Positions 43,377 through 50,520 of a DNA stretch of 64,000 nt are shown piece after piece. This stretch comes from Microseira sp041929235. GTDB taxonomy: Bacteria > Cyanobacteriota > Cyanobacteriia > Cyanobacteriales > Aerosakkonemataceae. The position numbers and the translations under genes are program-made. The DNA lies in NCBI RefSeq assembly GCF_041929235.1, contig NZ_JBHFNP010000361.1:76421-140420 (forward strand), read 5' to 3'. The number at the start of each line of letters is the position of its first letter. Positions within the stretch are counted from its first letter, which is position 1. A model generated the notes under the pieces. It saw only the letters and a list, made by a program, of their open reading frames with translations. It was not told the DNA's origin and did no database searches.

Positions 43377-43628
43377 ATGCGTAAGTTTCTGAAGTCTGAC
43401 TTAGACTGTATTTCAGGAGTTGCGGCTTTGTCTTCATTGAAGCGTCTAGGCTTTGTAGAAGTTGGAAAAGAGGGAAATCATGTTCTGCTTACAAAGTGGA
43501 CATCACAAAGAGAGGTACGCTGTGTAGTGCCACTCCACCCAAAGCTAGTCAGTAAGACTCTGCGCTGTATCGTAGAGCTACAAGCAAAAGTCAGCTGGGA
43601 AGAGTTTAGGGAAAGGTTGGAGGCATAA
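43377..43628 (+). CDS. hicA: HicA-like toxin (YcfA family)
   Basis: An 83-residue dsRBD-like small protein matching HicA toxins. Features are LSSLKRLGFVEVGKEGNHVL with the catalytic-type Gly-x-His (GNH) near residue 37, then VRCVVPLHPKLVSKTLRCIV and the C-terminal WEEFRERLE. HicA is an mRNA interferase neutralised by HicB. Its cognate HicB domain is fused to the end of the preceding gene, 65 bp upstream. A Rho-independent terminator follows. Confidence 0.85.
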   Translation: MRKFLKSDLDCISGVAALSSLKRLGFVEVGKEGNHVLLTKWTSQREVRCVVPLHPKLVSKTLRCIVELQAKVSWEEFRERLEA

Positions 43629-43647
43629 TCATCTTACCGATTGCGAA

Positions 43648-43681
43648 AATACCCTGGGTTAAGCTACCAGGGTATTTTTTT
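43648..43681 (+). terminator. Rho-independent terminator after hicA
   Basis: The inverted repeat ATACCCTGG ... CCAGGGTAT has a nine-base loop and is followed by six to eight T residues. It lies 20 bp past the hicA stop and would end the HTH-HicB/HicA transcript. Confidence 0.85.
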
Positions 43682-43726
43682 ATGGGTAATTATACTTGAA
43701 TATGGCACCTTTTCTTGTGCCTAAAT

Positions 43727-44587
43727 TCAACCCTGACCCTGCAAAAATTGCTCTGGATCTATCCCTGCATCTCGCAGATTTTGCATCAGCAAGTCTAATC
43801 TAGATTCAGCTTGTTCTGCCCTAGATTCAGCTTGTTCGGCACGCTGTCTTTCTTGTTCGGCATCAGTGAGAATCAAGTTGCCTTGAATATCATACCAACG
43901 CAACCACAATCGCTCAATTCCTTGAAATTCCCCTTGCCACAAACCTAGACCCAACTCTAATTCAGGAATCCACACTCGCGACTCTTGTAACTCTAGTTCT
44001 TGATATTGCGCTCCCACTATTTTAAAGGCGCGTAACCGATCGGTATAGCGACTAAAAACAAAATAATAAGGAATGCGTAAAATTTGCTCGTAAACTTCCC
44101 ATTTTCGGGGTGGTTTATTTTCAGTTTCTGTTTGAATTGCTTGTCCGTTACCAGCAACAGAAGATTCAGGTGGCAGTTTTTCCGTCTCGGTTTCCCCTAA
44201 ATCTTCTTTCTCTGTCCCTGGCGAAAGCAACTCCACAACTACAAAAGGATTAACACCTTCTTGCCAAATCACGTAACTGAGGCGCAAATCAACTTCATCA
44301 TAAAATCGAGGGACACCCACAACCCCAAACCAATCCGGTCGCTTGTACCATAGAGGATGGCGCACGTCATAGTATAAGTTAATGTCGCTGCCACAGAAGA
44401 CTCGCGACGCCGGATATTGTGGCGGACGGAAAGTTTGGCTTAATAATTGCGGTTGAAAGTCGTGAAATTCGTCTGGCAAACCGGGTTCCTCCGGGTTTTC
44501 GCTAGGAAGATCGTACATCGTCGGTAGTGTTTCCCTCGGCGACAAGGGGGGTTCACTTTGAGGCACGGGGTATTTGGCGGGAAACAT
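43727..44587 (-). CDS. Uma2 family (DUF820) endonuclease-like protein
   Basis: A 286-residue Uma2/DUF820 protein of the long form. Motifs include VFCGSDINLYYDVRHPLWYK, then RPDWFGVVGVPRFYDEVDLR, LSYVIWQEGVNPFVVVELLS (acidic strand), WEVYEQILRIPYYFVFSRYT and GLGLWQGEFQGIERLWLRWY. An insertion at about 130-155 is Glu/Gln-rich. The C-terminal about 50 residues form a heptad-like coiled coil (AEQAESRAEQAESRLDLLMQ) ending in DAGIDPEQFLQGQG. Similar to the protein at 235. Its role is unknown. Confidence 0.87.
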   Translation of the reverse strand: MFPAKYPVPQSEPPLSPRETLPTMYDLPSENPEEPGLPDEFHDFQPQLLSQTFRPPQYPASRVFCGSDINLYYDVRHPLWYKRPDWFGVVGVPRFYDEVDLRLSYVIWQEGVNPFVVVELLSPGTEKEDLGETETEKLPPESSVAGNGQAIQTETENKPPRKWEVYEQILRIPYYFVFSRYTDRLRAFKIVGAQYQELELQESRVWIPELELGLGLWQGEFQGIERLWLRWYDIQGNLILTDAEQERQRAEQAESRAEQAESRLDLLMQNLRDAGIDPEQFLQGQG

Positions 44588-44639
44588 AGGATTTAAGGAT
44601 GTTACTGGCTATATATTAACGTCTGACAAGCAAGAAGCT

Positions 44640-44672
44640 AGAAACCCGGTTTTTCCAAAAAACCGGGTTTCT
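44640..44672. repeat. AGAAACCCGGTTTTT hairpin repeat
   Basis: The stretch forms a strong hairpin (GAAACCCGGTTTTT pairing with AAAACCGGGTTTC). Related AAACCCGGTTTCT units occur at about 5311, 18127 and 22036, so it is a dispersed family. It may serve as a terminator for the Uma2 gene in passing. Confidence 0.75.
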
Positions 44673-44726
44673 GGCAACTCTTAAATTTAGTTGGATTTGA
44701 TCGGAAGGTGAATTTTAACTTGCCGT

Positions 44727-46427
44727 TTGGGAATTATGAATCTGTCAATCAGATTTGAATCATCCCACGACATGCCAATGTTTTCTCTATTTTCTTGCTT
44801 GCGACTGGGCGGCATTGTTTTATTAGCACTTACTACTGCCGCTTGTCAACAAGCCCAAACCCAAAATACGCGACCTCAACCTTTACCTCAAGATGCTTTT
44901 GTCGAAGTTTATTTTAATCATTCCCAGGCGGCGGAATATATCGAACCATTACGCAATCAAAGGCGCGATGGGGATAATTTAGAGCAGATTATTGTGGATG
45001 CGATCGCCTCCGCCAATTCCACCATAGACATCGCCGTTCAAGAATTCCGCTTACCCCAAATTGCCAAAGCGTTAGCCGACCGGAAAAAAGCCGGGGTTAA
45101 AGTTAGGATAATCTTGGAAAATAACTATAGCCGACCTTTCAGTAGTTTGACGGCGACTGAGGTGGAAAAATTGCCGGAGAGGGAACGCGATCGCTACCAA
45201 GAATTCCGCCAATTAATAGACCGCGATCGCGATAATAATATCACTCCCGATGAAATCAACAATCGCGATGCTTTGGTCATCTTAAAAAAAGCCGGTATCC
45301 CCATCATCGATGACACTGCGGATGGTTCCAAAGGCAGCAGTTTAATGCACCACAAATTTGTTATCGTCGATGGCGTAAAAATTCTCGTCACTTCGGCTAA
45401 TTTTACCACTTCTGACATCCACGGCGACTTTAAAAATACCAGCAGTTTGGGCAATGCCAACAATTTGCTAAAAATTACCAGTTCCGAATTAGCCGCCTTA
45501 TTTACTCAAGAGTTTAACATCATGTGGGGCGATGGACCGGGAGGCAAACCCGATAGTCAATTTGGCGTCAAAAAACCTGATCGACCAGCGCAACAAATCC
45601 AACTGGGAGATACAACCGTTTCCCTGCAATTTTCTCCCACTTCTTTAAGGCTACCTTGGGATGAAAGCAGTAACGGTTTAATCGGCAAAACCTTAAAAAC
45701 AGCTACCGCTACAATCGATCTGGCATTGTTCGTTTTTTCAGAACAGAATCTGGTCAATATTTTAGAAAAAAGTCATCAACAGCGAGTCCAAGTACGCGCT
45801 TTAATCGACCCGGATTTCGCCTATCGCAGCTACAGCGAAGCGTTAGATATGATGGGGGTTGCTTTTGCTAATAAATGCAAGTACGAACCCCATAACCGTC
45901 CTTGGGGAAATCCCCTTTCTACCGTCGGCGTTCCTCAGTTATTAAAAGGCGATTTATTGCATCACAAATTTGGCCTAATTGATGATAAAATTGTCATCAC
46001 GGGTTCCCACAACTGGTCATTAGCAGCAGATCGGAATAACGACGAGACAGTTTTAGTAATTCAAAGTCAGACAGTCGCAGCTCATTTTAAGCGCGAATTC
46101 GAGCGACTTTATGAGAATGCGCTTCTGGGCGTACCCGATTGGATGCAGCGGAAAATTAAAGCACAACAGCAACAATGTCCGCAGATAATAACAGCATCTC
46201 CCAAGCAAGGTCAAAACCTCTCGCCACAAAGCCAAGAACAAAAAGTAAATTTGAATACAGCAAGTATTGCCGAATTAGAAGCCTTACCGGGAGTGGGGCC
46301 AAAATTAGCACGGGAAATTATTCAAGCAAGACAGCAGAAACCTTTTACTTCTTTAGAAGACCTTGACAAAGTACCGGGAGTTGGGTCTAGTAAACTTGAA
46401 AAGTTGCGCGATCGCGTAACTTGGTAA
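44727..46427 (+). CDS. Phospholipase D-like lipoprotein with EF-hand and HhH domains
   Basis: A protein of up to 566 residues. The start is uncertain; in-frame ATGs at 44736, 44772 and 44778 would shorten it. The lipobox is LLALTTAACQQ, so the mature protein is probably membrane-anchored. Two PLD motifs are present: MHHKFVIVDGVKILVTSANF and LHHKFGLIDDKIVITGSHNW, each HxK(x)4D-type, giving one active site. An EF-hand-like loop (DRDRDNNITPDE) lies between the first HxK half and upstream helix. The C-terminal about 60 residues are a ComEA-type helix-hairpin-helix: LNTASIAELEALPGVGPKLA and LDKVPGVGSSKLEKL. It is probably an extracytoplasmic or envelope nuclease or phosphodiesterase. Confidence 0.9.
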   Translation: MGIMNLSIRFESSHDMPMFSLFSCLRLGGIVLLALTTAACQQAQTQNTRPQPLPQDAFVEVYFNHSQAAEYIEPLRNQRRDGDNLEQIIVDAIASANSTIDIAVQEFRLPQIAKALADRKKAGVKVRIILENNYSRPFSSLTATEVEKLPERERDRYQEFRQLIDRDRDNNITPDEINNRDALVILKKAGIPIIDDTADGSKGSSLMHHKFVIVDGVKILVTSANFTTSDIHGDFKNTSSLGNANNLLKITSSELAALFTQEFNIMWGDGPGGKPDSQFGVKKPDRPAQQIQLGDTTVSLQFSPTSLRLPWDESSNGLIGKTLKTATATIDLALFVFSEQNLVNILEKSHQQRVQVRALIDPDFAYRSYSEALDMMGVAFANKCKYEPHNRPWGNPLSTVGVPQLLKGDLLHHKFGLIDDKIVITGSHNWSLAADRNNDETVLVIQSQTVAAHFKREFERLYENALLGVPDWMQRKIKAQQQQCPQIITASPKQGQNLSPQSQEQKVNLNTASIAELEALPGVGPKLAREIIQARQQKPFTSLEDLDKVPGVGSSKLEKLRDRVTW

Positions 46428-46456
46428 CCCTCTCGACTCGCCATTAAACATCACCC

Positions 46457-47431
46457 ATGAAACTCCCTATCGCAATTAACAGTGCAATGATCGCGGGGAC
46501 GGTATTGCTGTATGCTTGCACTGTCACCCAGCAAGCACCACCGACCTCGCCACCCCCATCCCCACTCACCCCCGCTGCACCTCCACCTTCACCCGTTACC
46601 TTAGCTTCCCCACCGCCATCATCCCCAGAAACTGACTTCTTCCAGGAAGCAGAAAATAAAGCCATCAGTGCTAAAAATATCGCCCAAATTGCCCAAACTA
46701 AAGAAGATTGGACCCTAGTCGCAAATCGCTGGCAGCAAGCAATAGACTTAATCAAAGCAGTGCCAACATCTAACCCCAAGTATGCACTTGCTCAAAAACA
46801 ACTTGCCGCATACCAAACCGGGTTAAACAATGCCGAAAAGCAAGTGAAACTTCCCACAACAACTGCTTCTAAACTAGCCGATAACCAAGCTCCAAGTAAC
46901 GAATCACCCGGACAAGTTTATACAATAGATACCCAAGCAAAACCAACCCCAAACGATACGCCAAACTTAAGCAAACTGCGTAACTTACTCTTAGCCAAAA
47001 AGTGGAAAGAAGCAGACGAGGAAACCTTTGCCGCTATCGCGCGTAACCCTTGTCCAACTGGAGAAAAACCAGAATGCCTCGCGCCGACTTTACGCGCCAT
47101 CGACCAATTATGGGTGCAATACTCCAATGGAAAGTTTGGTTTGAGCGTGCAAAAACAAATTTACGAGAAAACCACATTACCCGATGAATTGTTTAAGCAG
47201 ATTAATTGGAAACTCACCGATAAACAAAACCCAAACGCCATCTCTGGCATCACCTATCAAACCAATGCTCCCGCCGGACACTTACCGTTTAAATTTTTAG
47301 ATTATATGTGGACAAATGCCGGTGCTTGCGGGTTAGACATAACATACTCTTTGTTAGATTATTCACCCGAAGAAAATTTCATCCCGCCAGCATCTTGTAG
47401 CGGCAAATCTTTCTCCTTTCCCAAGCAGTGA
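46457..47431 (+). CDS. GUN4-domain lipoprotein
   Basis: A 324-residue protein. The N-terminal lipobox is TVLLYACTVTQQ (Cys near residue 21), then a Pro/Ser linker (PTSPPPSPLTPAAPPPSPVT). A helical, TPR-like segment follows (about 55-115). The C-terminal about 170 residues are a GUN4 domain: KLRNLLLAKKWKEADEETFA, then LRAIDQLWVQYSNGKFGLSV, and QKQIYEKTTL. GUN4 binds porphyrins and stimulates Mg-chelatase in cyanobacteria. A lipoprotein-anchored GUN4 must act outside the cytoplasm, so it is likely a haem/porphyrin-binding or regulatory variant. Confidence 0.87.
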   Translation: MKLPIAINSAMIAGTVLLYACTVTQQAPPTSPPPSPLTPAAPPPSPVTLASPPPSSPETDFFQEAENKAISAKNIAQIAQTKEDWTLVANRWQQAIDLIKAVPTSNPKYALAQKQLAAYQTGLNNAEKQVKLPTTTASKLADNQAPSNESPGQVYTIDTQAKPTPNDTPNLSKLRNLLLAKKWKEADEETFAAIARNPCPTGEKPECLAPTLRAIDQLWVQYSNGKFGLSVQKQIYEKTTLPDELFKQINWKLTDKQNPNAISGITYQTNAPAGHLPFKFLDYMWTNAGACGLDITYSLLDYSPEENFIPPASCSGKSFSFPKQ

Positions 47432-47509
47432 AGATAGGGAAGAAGACGCGGCGACGGAGAGACGCGGCGACGGGTCGAGGTTGATTGAAGAGTTCCCCCC
47501 CTCCCCGTG

Positions 47510-47602
47510 TCCGGTGTGTCCCCATGTCCGGTGCGTCCGGTGTGTCCGGTGTGTCCGGTGTGTCCGGTGTGTCCGGTGTGTCCGGTGCGTCCGGTGTGTC
47601 CC
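47510..47602. repeat. Nine-base GTCCGGTGT microsatellite
   Basis: About seven consecutive units of GTCCGGTGT/GTCCGGTGC lie between two copies of GTGTCCCCATGTCC. On the complementary strand the units encode Thr-Gly-His repeats and on the + strand Arg-Cys-Val, but none is likely to be translated. It sits in the gap before the NDH-2-like gene, within 80-170 bp of its start. Confidence 0.9.
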
Positions 47603-47681
47603 CATGTCCTCATCTCCTCATCTCCTCATGCCTTGCTATCCTGAAAAGAGTTCCCCACCATCGACTCGCGCCGATTCAACC

Positions 47682-48872
47682 ATGACCGAACAACCTGCAC
47701 GAATCTGTATACTAGGTGGAGGCTTTGGTGGTCTCTACACCGCTTTGCGCCTCTCCCAGCTACCCTGGGAGGGAACCCAAAAGCCGGAAATTGTCCTGGT
47801 GGACAAAAGCGATCGCTTCCTCTTCGTCCCCCTCCTCTATGAACTCCTGACTCGCGAACTGCAATCTTGGGAAATCGCCCCCCCGTTTGCCGAAATCCTA
47901 TATAACACAGGCGTGCGGTTTTGTCAAGCAAATGTCGCGGGAATTGATCTAGAACAGCAGCGGGTGGAATTGCAGGAAGGCGCGGAAATACCCTACGATC
48001 GCTTAATTTTAGCCCTGGGTGGAGAATCGCCCCTAGATAAGGTACCGGGTGCTGCATCTTATGCTTTTCCGTTCCGCACCCTTGCCGATGCCTATCGCCT
48101 GGAAGAACGACTGCGAGTTTTAGAACAATCCGAAACAGAAAAAATTCGCATAGCAATTGTCGGCGGCGGTTATTGCGGCGTCGAATTAGCTTGCAAGCTG
48201 GCAGATAGACTCAAAGAACGGGGACGGTTTAGGATTATCGAACAAGCCGATAAAATTCTCAGAAACTCCCCAGAATATAACCGGGAAACCGCAAGTAAAA
48301 CCCTCGAAGCAAAAGGCGTTTGGCTCGATTTAGAAACTAGCGTCGAATCAATTGGATCCGATAGCATTTCCCTGATGTACAAAGGAACTGTAGACACAAT
48401 TCCCGTGGATATAGTGCTGTGGACGGTGGGAATGCAAGCATCTCCCGTAGTGCGAAATCTCCCCCTCAAACAAAACCAAAGGGGACAGCTTGTGACTACA
48501 CCCACGCTGCAAGCAATCGACCGTGAAGAAATTTTTATTTTGGGAGATTTAAGCGACTGTCGCGACAATGAAGGACAGCAAGTTCCCCCATCGGCGCAAG
48601 CAGCTTTCCAGCAATCAGATTATGCCGCTTGGAATGTTTGGGCATCCCTGACTAAGCGTCCAATGCTTCCTTTCCGCTATCAGAATTTGGGAGAAATGCT
48701 GACATTGGGAACCGATAGCGCTACTTATACAGGCATGGGATTGAAACTCGATGGTCAAGTTGCTTACCTGATGCGTCGCCTCGCTTATTTGTATCGGATG
48801 CCTGGGTTAGAACATCAACTTAAAGTTGGCGTTAGCTGGATTTCTAATCCGATTTTGGATGCAATTCAGTAA
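47682..48872 (+). CDS. NAD(P)/FAD-dependent oxidoreductase (NDH-2 type)
   Basis: A 396-residue pyridine nucleotide-disulfide-type flavoenzyme. The N-terminal FAD fold is RICILGGGFGGLYTALRLSQ (about 6-25). The second nucleotide fold is IRIAIVGGGYCGVELACKLA (about 154-173). The FAD-contacting segment is REEIFILGDLSDCRDNEGQQ (about 283-302), and the C-terminal part has LGEMLTLGTDSATYTGMGLK. Type II NADH dehydrogenases oxidise NADH and reduce quinone at the membrane. An in-frame extension upstream is rejected because it is the GTCCGGTGT repeat; the ATG at 47682 is preferred. Confidence 0.88.
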   Translation: MTEQPARICILGGGFGGLYTALRLSQLPWEGTQKPEIVLVDKSDRFLFVPLLYELLTRELQSWEIAPPFAEILYNTGVRFCQANVAGIDLEQQRVELQEGAEIPYDRLILALGGESPLDKVPGAASYAFPFRTLADAYRLEERLRVLEQSETEKIRIAIVGGGYCGVELACKLADRLKERGRFRIIEQADKILRNSPEYNRETASKTLEAKGVWLDLETSVESIGSDSISLMYKGTVDTIPVDIVLWTVGMQASPVVRNLPLKQNQRGQLVTTPTLQAIDREEIFILGDLSDCRDNEGQQVPPSAQAAFQQSDYAAWNVWASLTKRPMLPFRYQNLGEMLTLGTDSATYTGMGLKLDGQVAYLMRRLAYLYRMPGLEHQLKVGVSWISNPILDAIQ

Positions 48873-48875
48873 TTG

Positions 48876-48941
48876 CAGATTTTAGATTTAAGATTGCAGA
48901 TTTGTTTTCAATCTAAAATCTAAAATCTTAAATCTAAAATT
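48876..48941. repeat. ATCTAAA/AATCTAAA repeats
   Basis: Short A/T-rich direct and inverted repeats (TTTAGATTTAAGATTGCAGA, then CAATCTAAAATCTAAAATCT) form a hairpin between two convergent genes. The same family occurs at 17208-17267, 37331-37362 and 49793-49856. Confidence 0.8.
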
Positions 48942-48942
48942 T

Positions 48943-49464
48943 TCACATGAGGGCTTGTTTAAATGTTTCAATCCGGAGATAAAGAGAAAGAGGAATATCC
49001 GGCAATGCCCGAAAACCAAATTTTGTGTAAAATTCCTTGGCTGTCTCGTCTATGGCATCAACTCTAACTGCAAAAAATTCCACTTTTTGCGATACATTGA
49101 GTGCATTTTCTAAAGCGTGGAATAGCAAATGCTTTCCCAAACCTCTTCCTTGCATAGACCGATCTACAGCCAGTTTGCCAATTAGTATAACTCGAGTGGG
49201 GTATCTAGGCAGACTCACCCGCAGATCTACAGGAAAATTTTCACTAGCGAAGGCACCCGCGCAGCAAGAATAATAACCAGCGCTCATCTGACTAACCTCA
49301 GATGAAAAAGCGACAAAAGTTCTGGAAATTCCATCTCGATCGTTTTGCAGAGCATACTGTTTTAGATATCGATCTAGTTCTGGATTTCCAGAGTTAAAGG
49401 GATCTTTTCTGAGACTACTCGTGCTGCGTCCTATACCATCTATTGCAGATATAATCCAAGTCAC
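48943..49464 (-). CDS. GNAT acetyltransferase, TacT/AtaT-like toxin candidate
   Basis: A 173-residue GNAT-fold acetyltransferase. It has FNSGNPELDRYLKQYALQND (about 23-42), the acetyl-CoA loop VDRSMQGRGLGKHLLFHALE (about 99-118) with the R/Q-x-x-G-x-G/A pattern, and RVDAIDETAKEFYTKFGF near the end. This arrangement is that of TacT/AtaT-type toxins that acetylate aminoacyl-tRNA, usually paired with a DUF1778 antitoxin. A DUF1778-like frame lies 6 bp upstream but is interrupted by a stop codon. The start is GTG. Confidence 0.8.
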   Translation of the reverse strand: MTWIISAIDGIGRSTSSLRKDPFNSGNPELDRYLKQYALQNDRDGISRTFVAFSSEVSQMSAGYYSCCAGAFASENFPVDLRVSLPRYPTRVILIGKLAVDRSMQGRGLGKHLLFHALENALNVSQKVEFFAVRVDAIDETAKEFYTKFGFRALPDIPLSLYLRIETFKQALM

Positions 49465-49857
49465 AATGTTTTACTCTTGGGAACCGCGACACTCTTTAAC
49501 TAATGCAATCAACCCCTCAGAAGGTTCCGGCGGGTTTAACATCATGTCTAGTAAAAATTCCCAGTCACGCTCAGACAGGGACAAAACTGGATTACCAAAA
49601 GCTGCTGCCCCATTAACGATCGCATCCAGTTATGCTACATATTCTTCTAGTAAAAATAGATAGGTTAGCCACTTTATCCTGGTTTCTTCTGTTTTTGCAA
49701 ATGTTTGCATATTGTCATTCCTCCTGCTGAAAATTTTTTGATAATTCTCAAAATACACTGAAATATTGTTTAAATGAATCAGCAGGATTGCAGATTGTAG
49801 ATTTAAGATTTGAGATTTGTCTTAAATCTGCAATCTTAAATCTACAATCTTAAATTT
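49465..49857. other. Spacer before GNAT gene, with A/T repeats
   Basis: Apart from the interrupted DUF1778 gene this interval holds only A/T-rich AATCTAAA-type repeats at 49793-49856, next to the MBL-fold gene's 3' end. No other gene is seen. Confidence 0.55.
49471..49710 (-). pseudogene. DUF1778-like antitoxin with internal stop
   Basis: The frame opens at ATG 49710 with AGGAGG at 8-10 bp and reads MQTFAKTEETRIKWL... A TAA at 49630-49632 follows, then an open frame LDAIVNGAAAFGNPVLSLSE, then LLDMMLNPPEPSEGLIALVK and CRGSQE, ending 6 bp before the GNAT start. The last part is clearly the DUF1778 tail (LNPPEPSE). The N-terminal 26 residues do not match the usual ribbon-helix-helix well. One base change would restore a 79-residue protein. 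Confidence 0.75.
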
Positions 49858-50517
49858 TCACAGTCCCGGTTTTGCCTGAAGTAACGCATCTAAATCGAGT
49901 TGCACCAATTTCTCATAAGCTTTTGCGATCGCTCCTTTCCCCCGCAAAAACCCAGTATTGGCACCCGGACAAATATATTGCAGAGTTTCGGGAGTAAAAA
50001 CTTCGCGCAACATGTTCACGCTGTTAATTTGCCTTCGCCAGTGAAAAGTTTTGGAAGTCCGCAAGGGGACGGGGTTACCCTGCCGATTTGGCAATAAGTG
50101 ACGCCCGGTAAACAATATGCCCCCATTTTCGCCCTGATAAAGGCAAGAAGAACCGGGAGAATGTCCGGGCGTCCAAATAACCTGGCTAGTCGGAGAGAGG
50201 GTAAACTCTTTGTGGAAGGTCGTGACGGTTAACCCAGGTAACAGATAAGCTTCCTGTTCCTGAATCAAAATTTCGCAGCCAAAGGTTTGTTGAATTTCCT
50301 TGACATGCTTGCCAATCCCGCCGCGATGGGTAATCAACAGCCACCGGACGCCCCCTTGGTCGCGTAAAAATTGCTGGTTTTCTTCGTCAGGTGCGGGACA
50401 ATCCAGCAGAATATTGACATCGTTCTTTACAATGAAATAAGCTGTCGCCCCCAACGTCTCTCGATTGGGTGGAAATGCAAAAATATTGTCAAAGACAGCC
50501 CTTGCTGGTTTGGGCAT
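49858..50517 (-). CDS. MBL-fold metallo-hydrolase-like protein
   Basis: A 219-residue metallo-beta-lactamase-fold protein. The strand VKNDVNILLDCPAPDEENQQ is followed by WLLITHRGGIGKHVKEIQQT, where the usual HxHxDH is degenerate (THRGGIGKH). VIWTPGHSPGSSCLYQGENG then keeps one His ligand, with ILFTGRHLLPN replacing GD. Metal ligands are thus incomplete and the enzyme may be inactive or changed. The ATG is 3 bp from the start of the divergent site-2 protease gene. Confidence 0.82.
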   Translation of the reverse strand: MPKPARAVFDNIFAFPPNRETLGATAYFIVKNDVNILLDCPAPDEENQQFLRDQGGVRWLLITHRGGIGKHVKEIQQTFGCEILIQEQEAYLLPGLTVTTFHKEFTLSPTSQVIWTPGHSPGSSCLYQGENGGILFTGRHLLPNRQGNPVPLRTSKTFHWRRQINSVNMLREVFTPETLQYICPGANTGFLRGKGAIAKAYEKLVQLDLDALLQAKPGL

Positions 50518-50520
50518 AAA

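Noticed and set aside
47359..47685. Thr-Gly-His and Ser-Gly-Val repeat proteins
   Set aside because: They come from the nine-base microsatellite and have no start context or family match; the same applies to the N-terminal extension of the NDH-2 frame.
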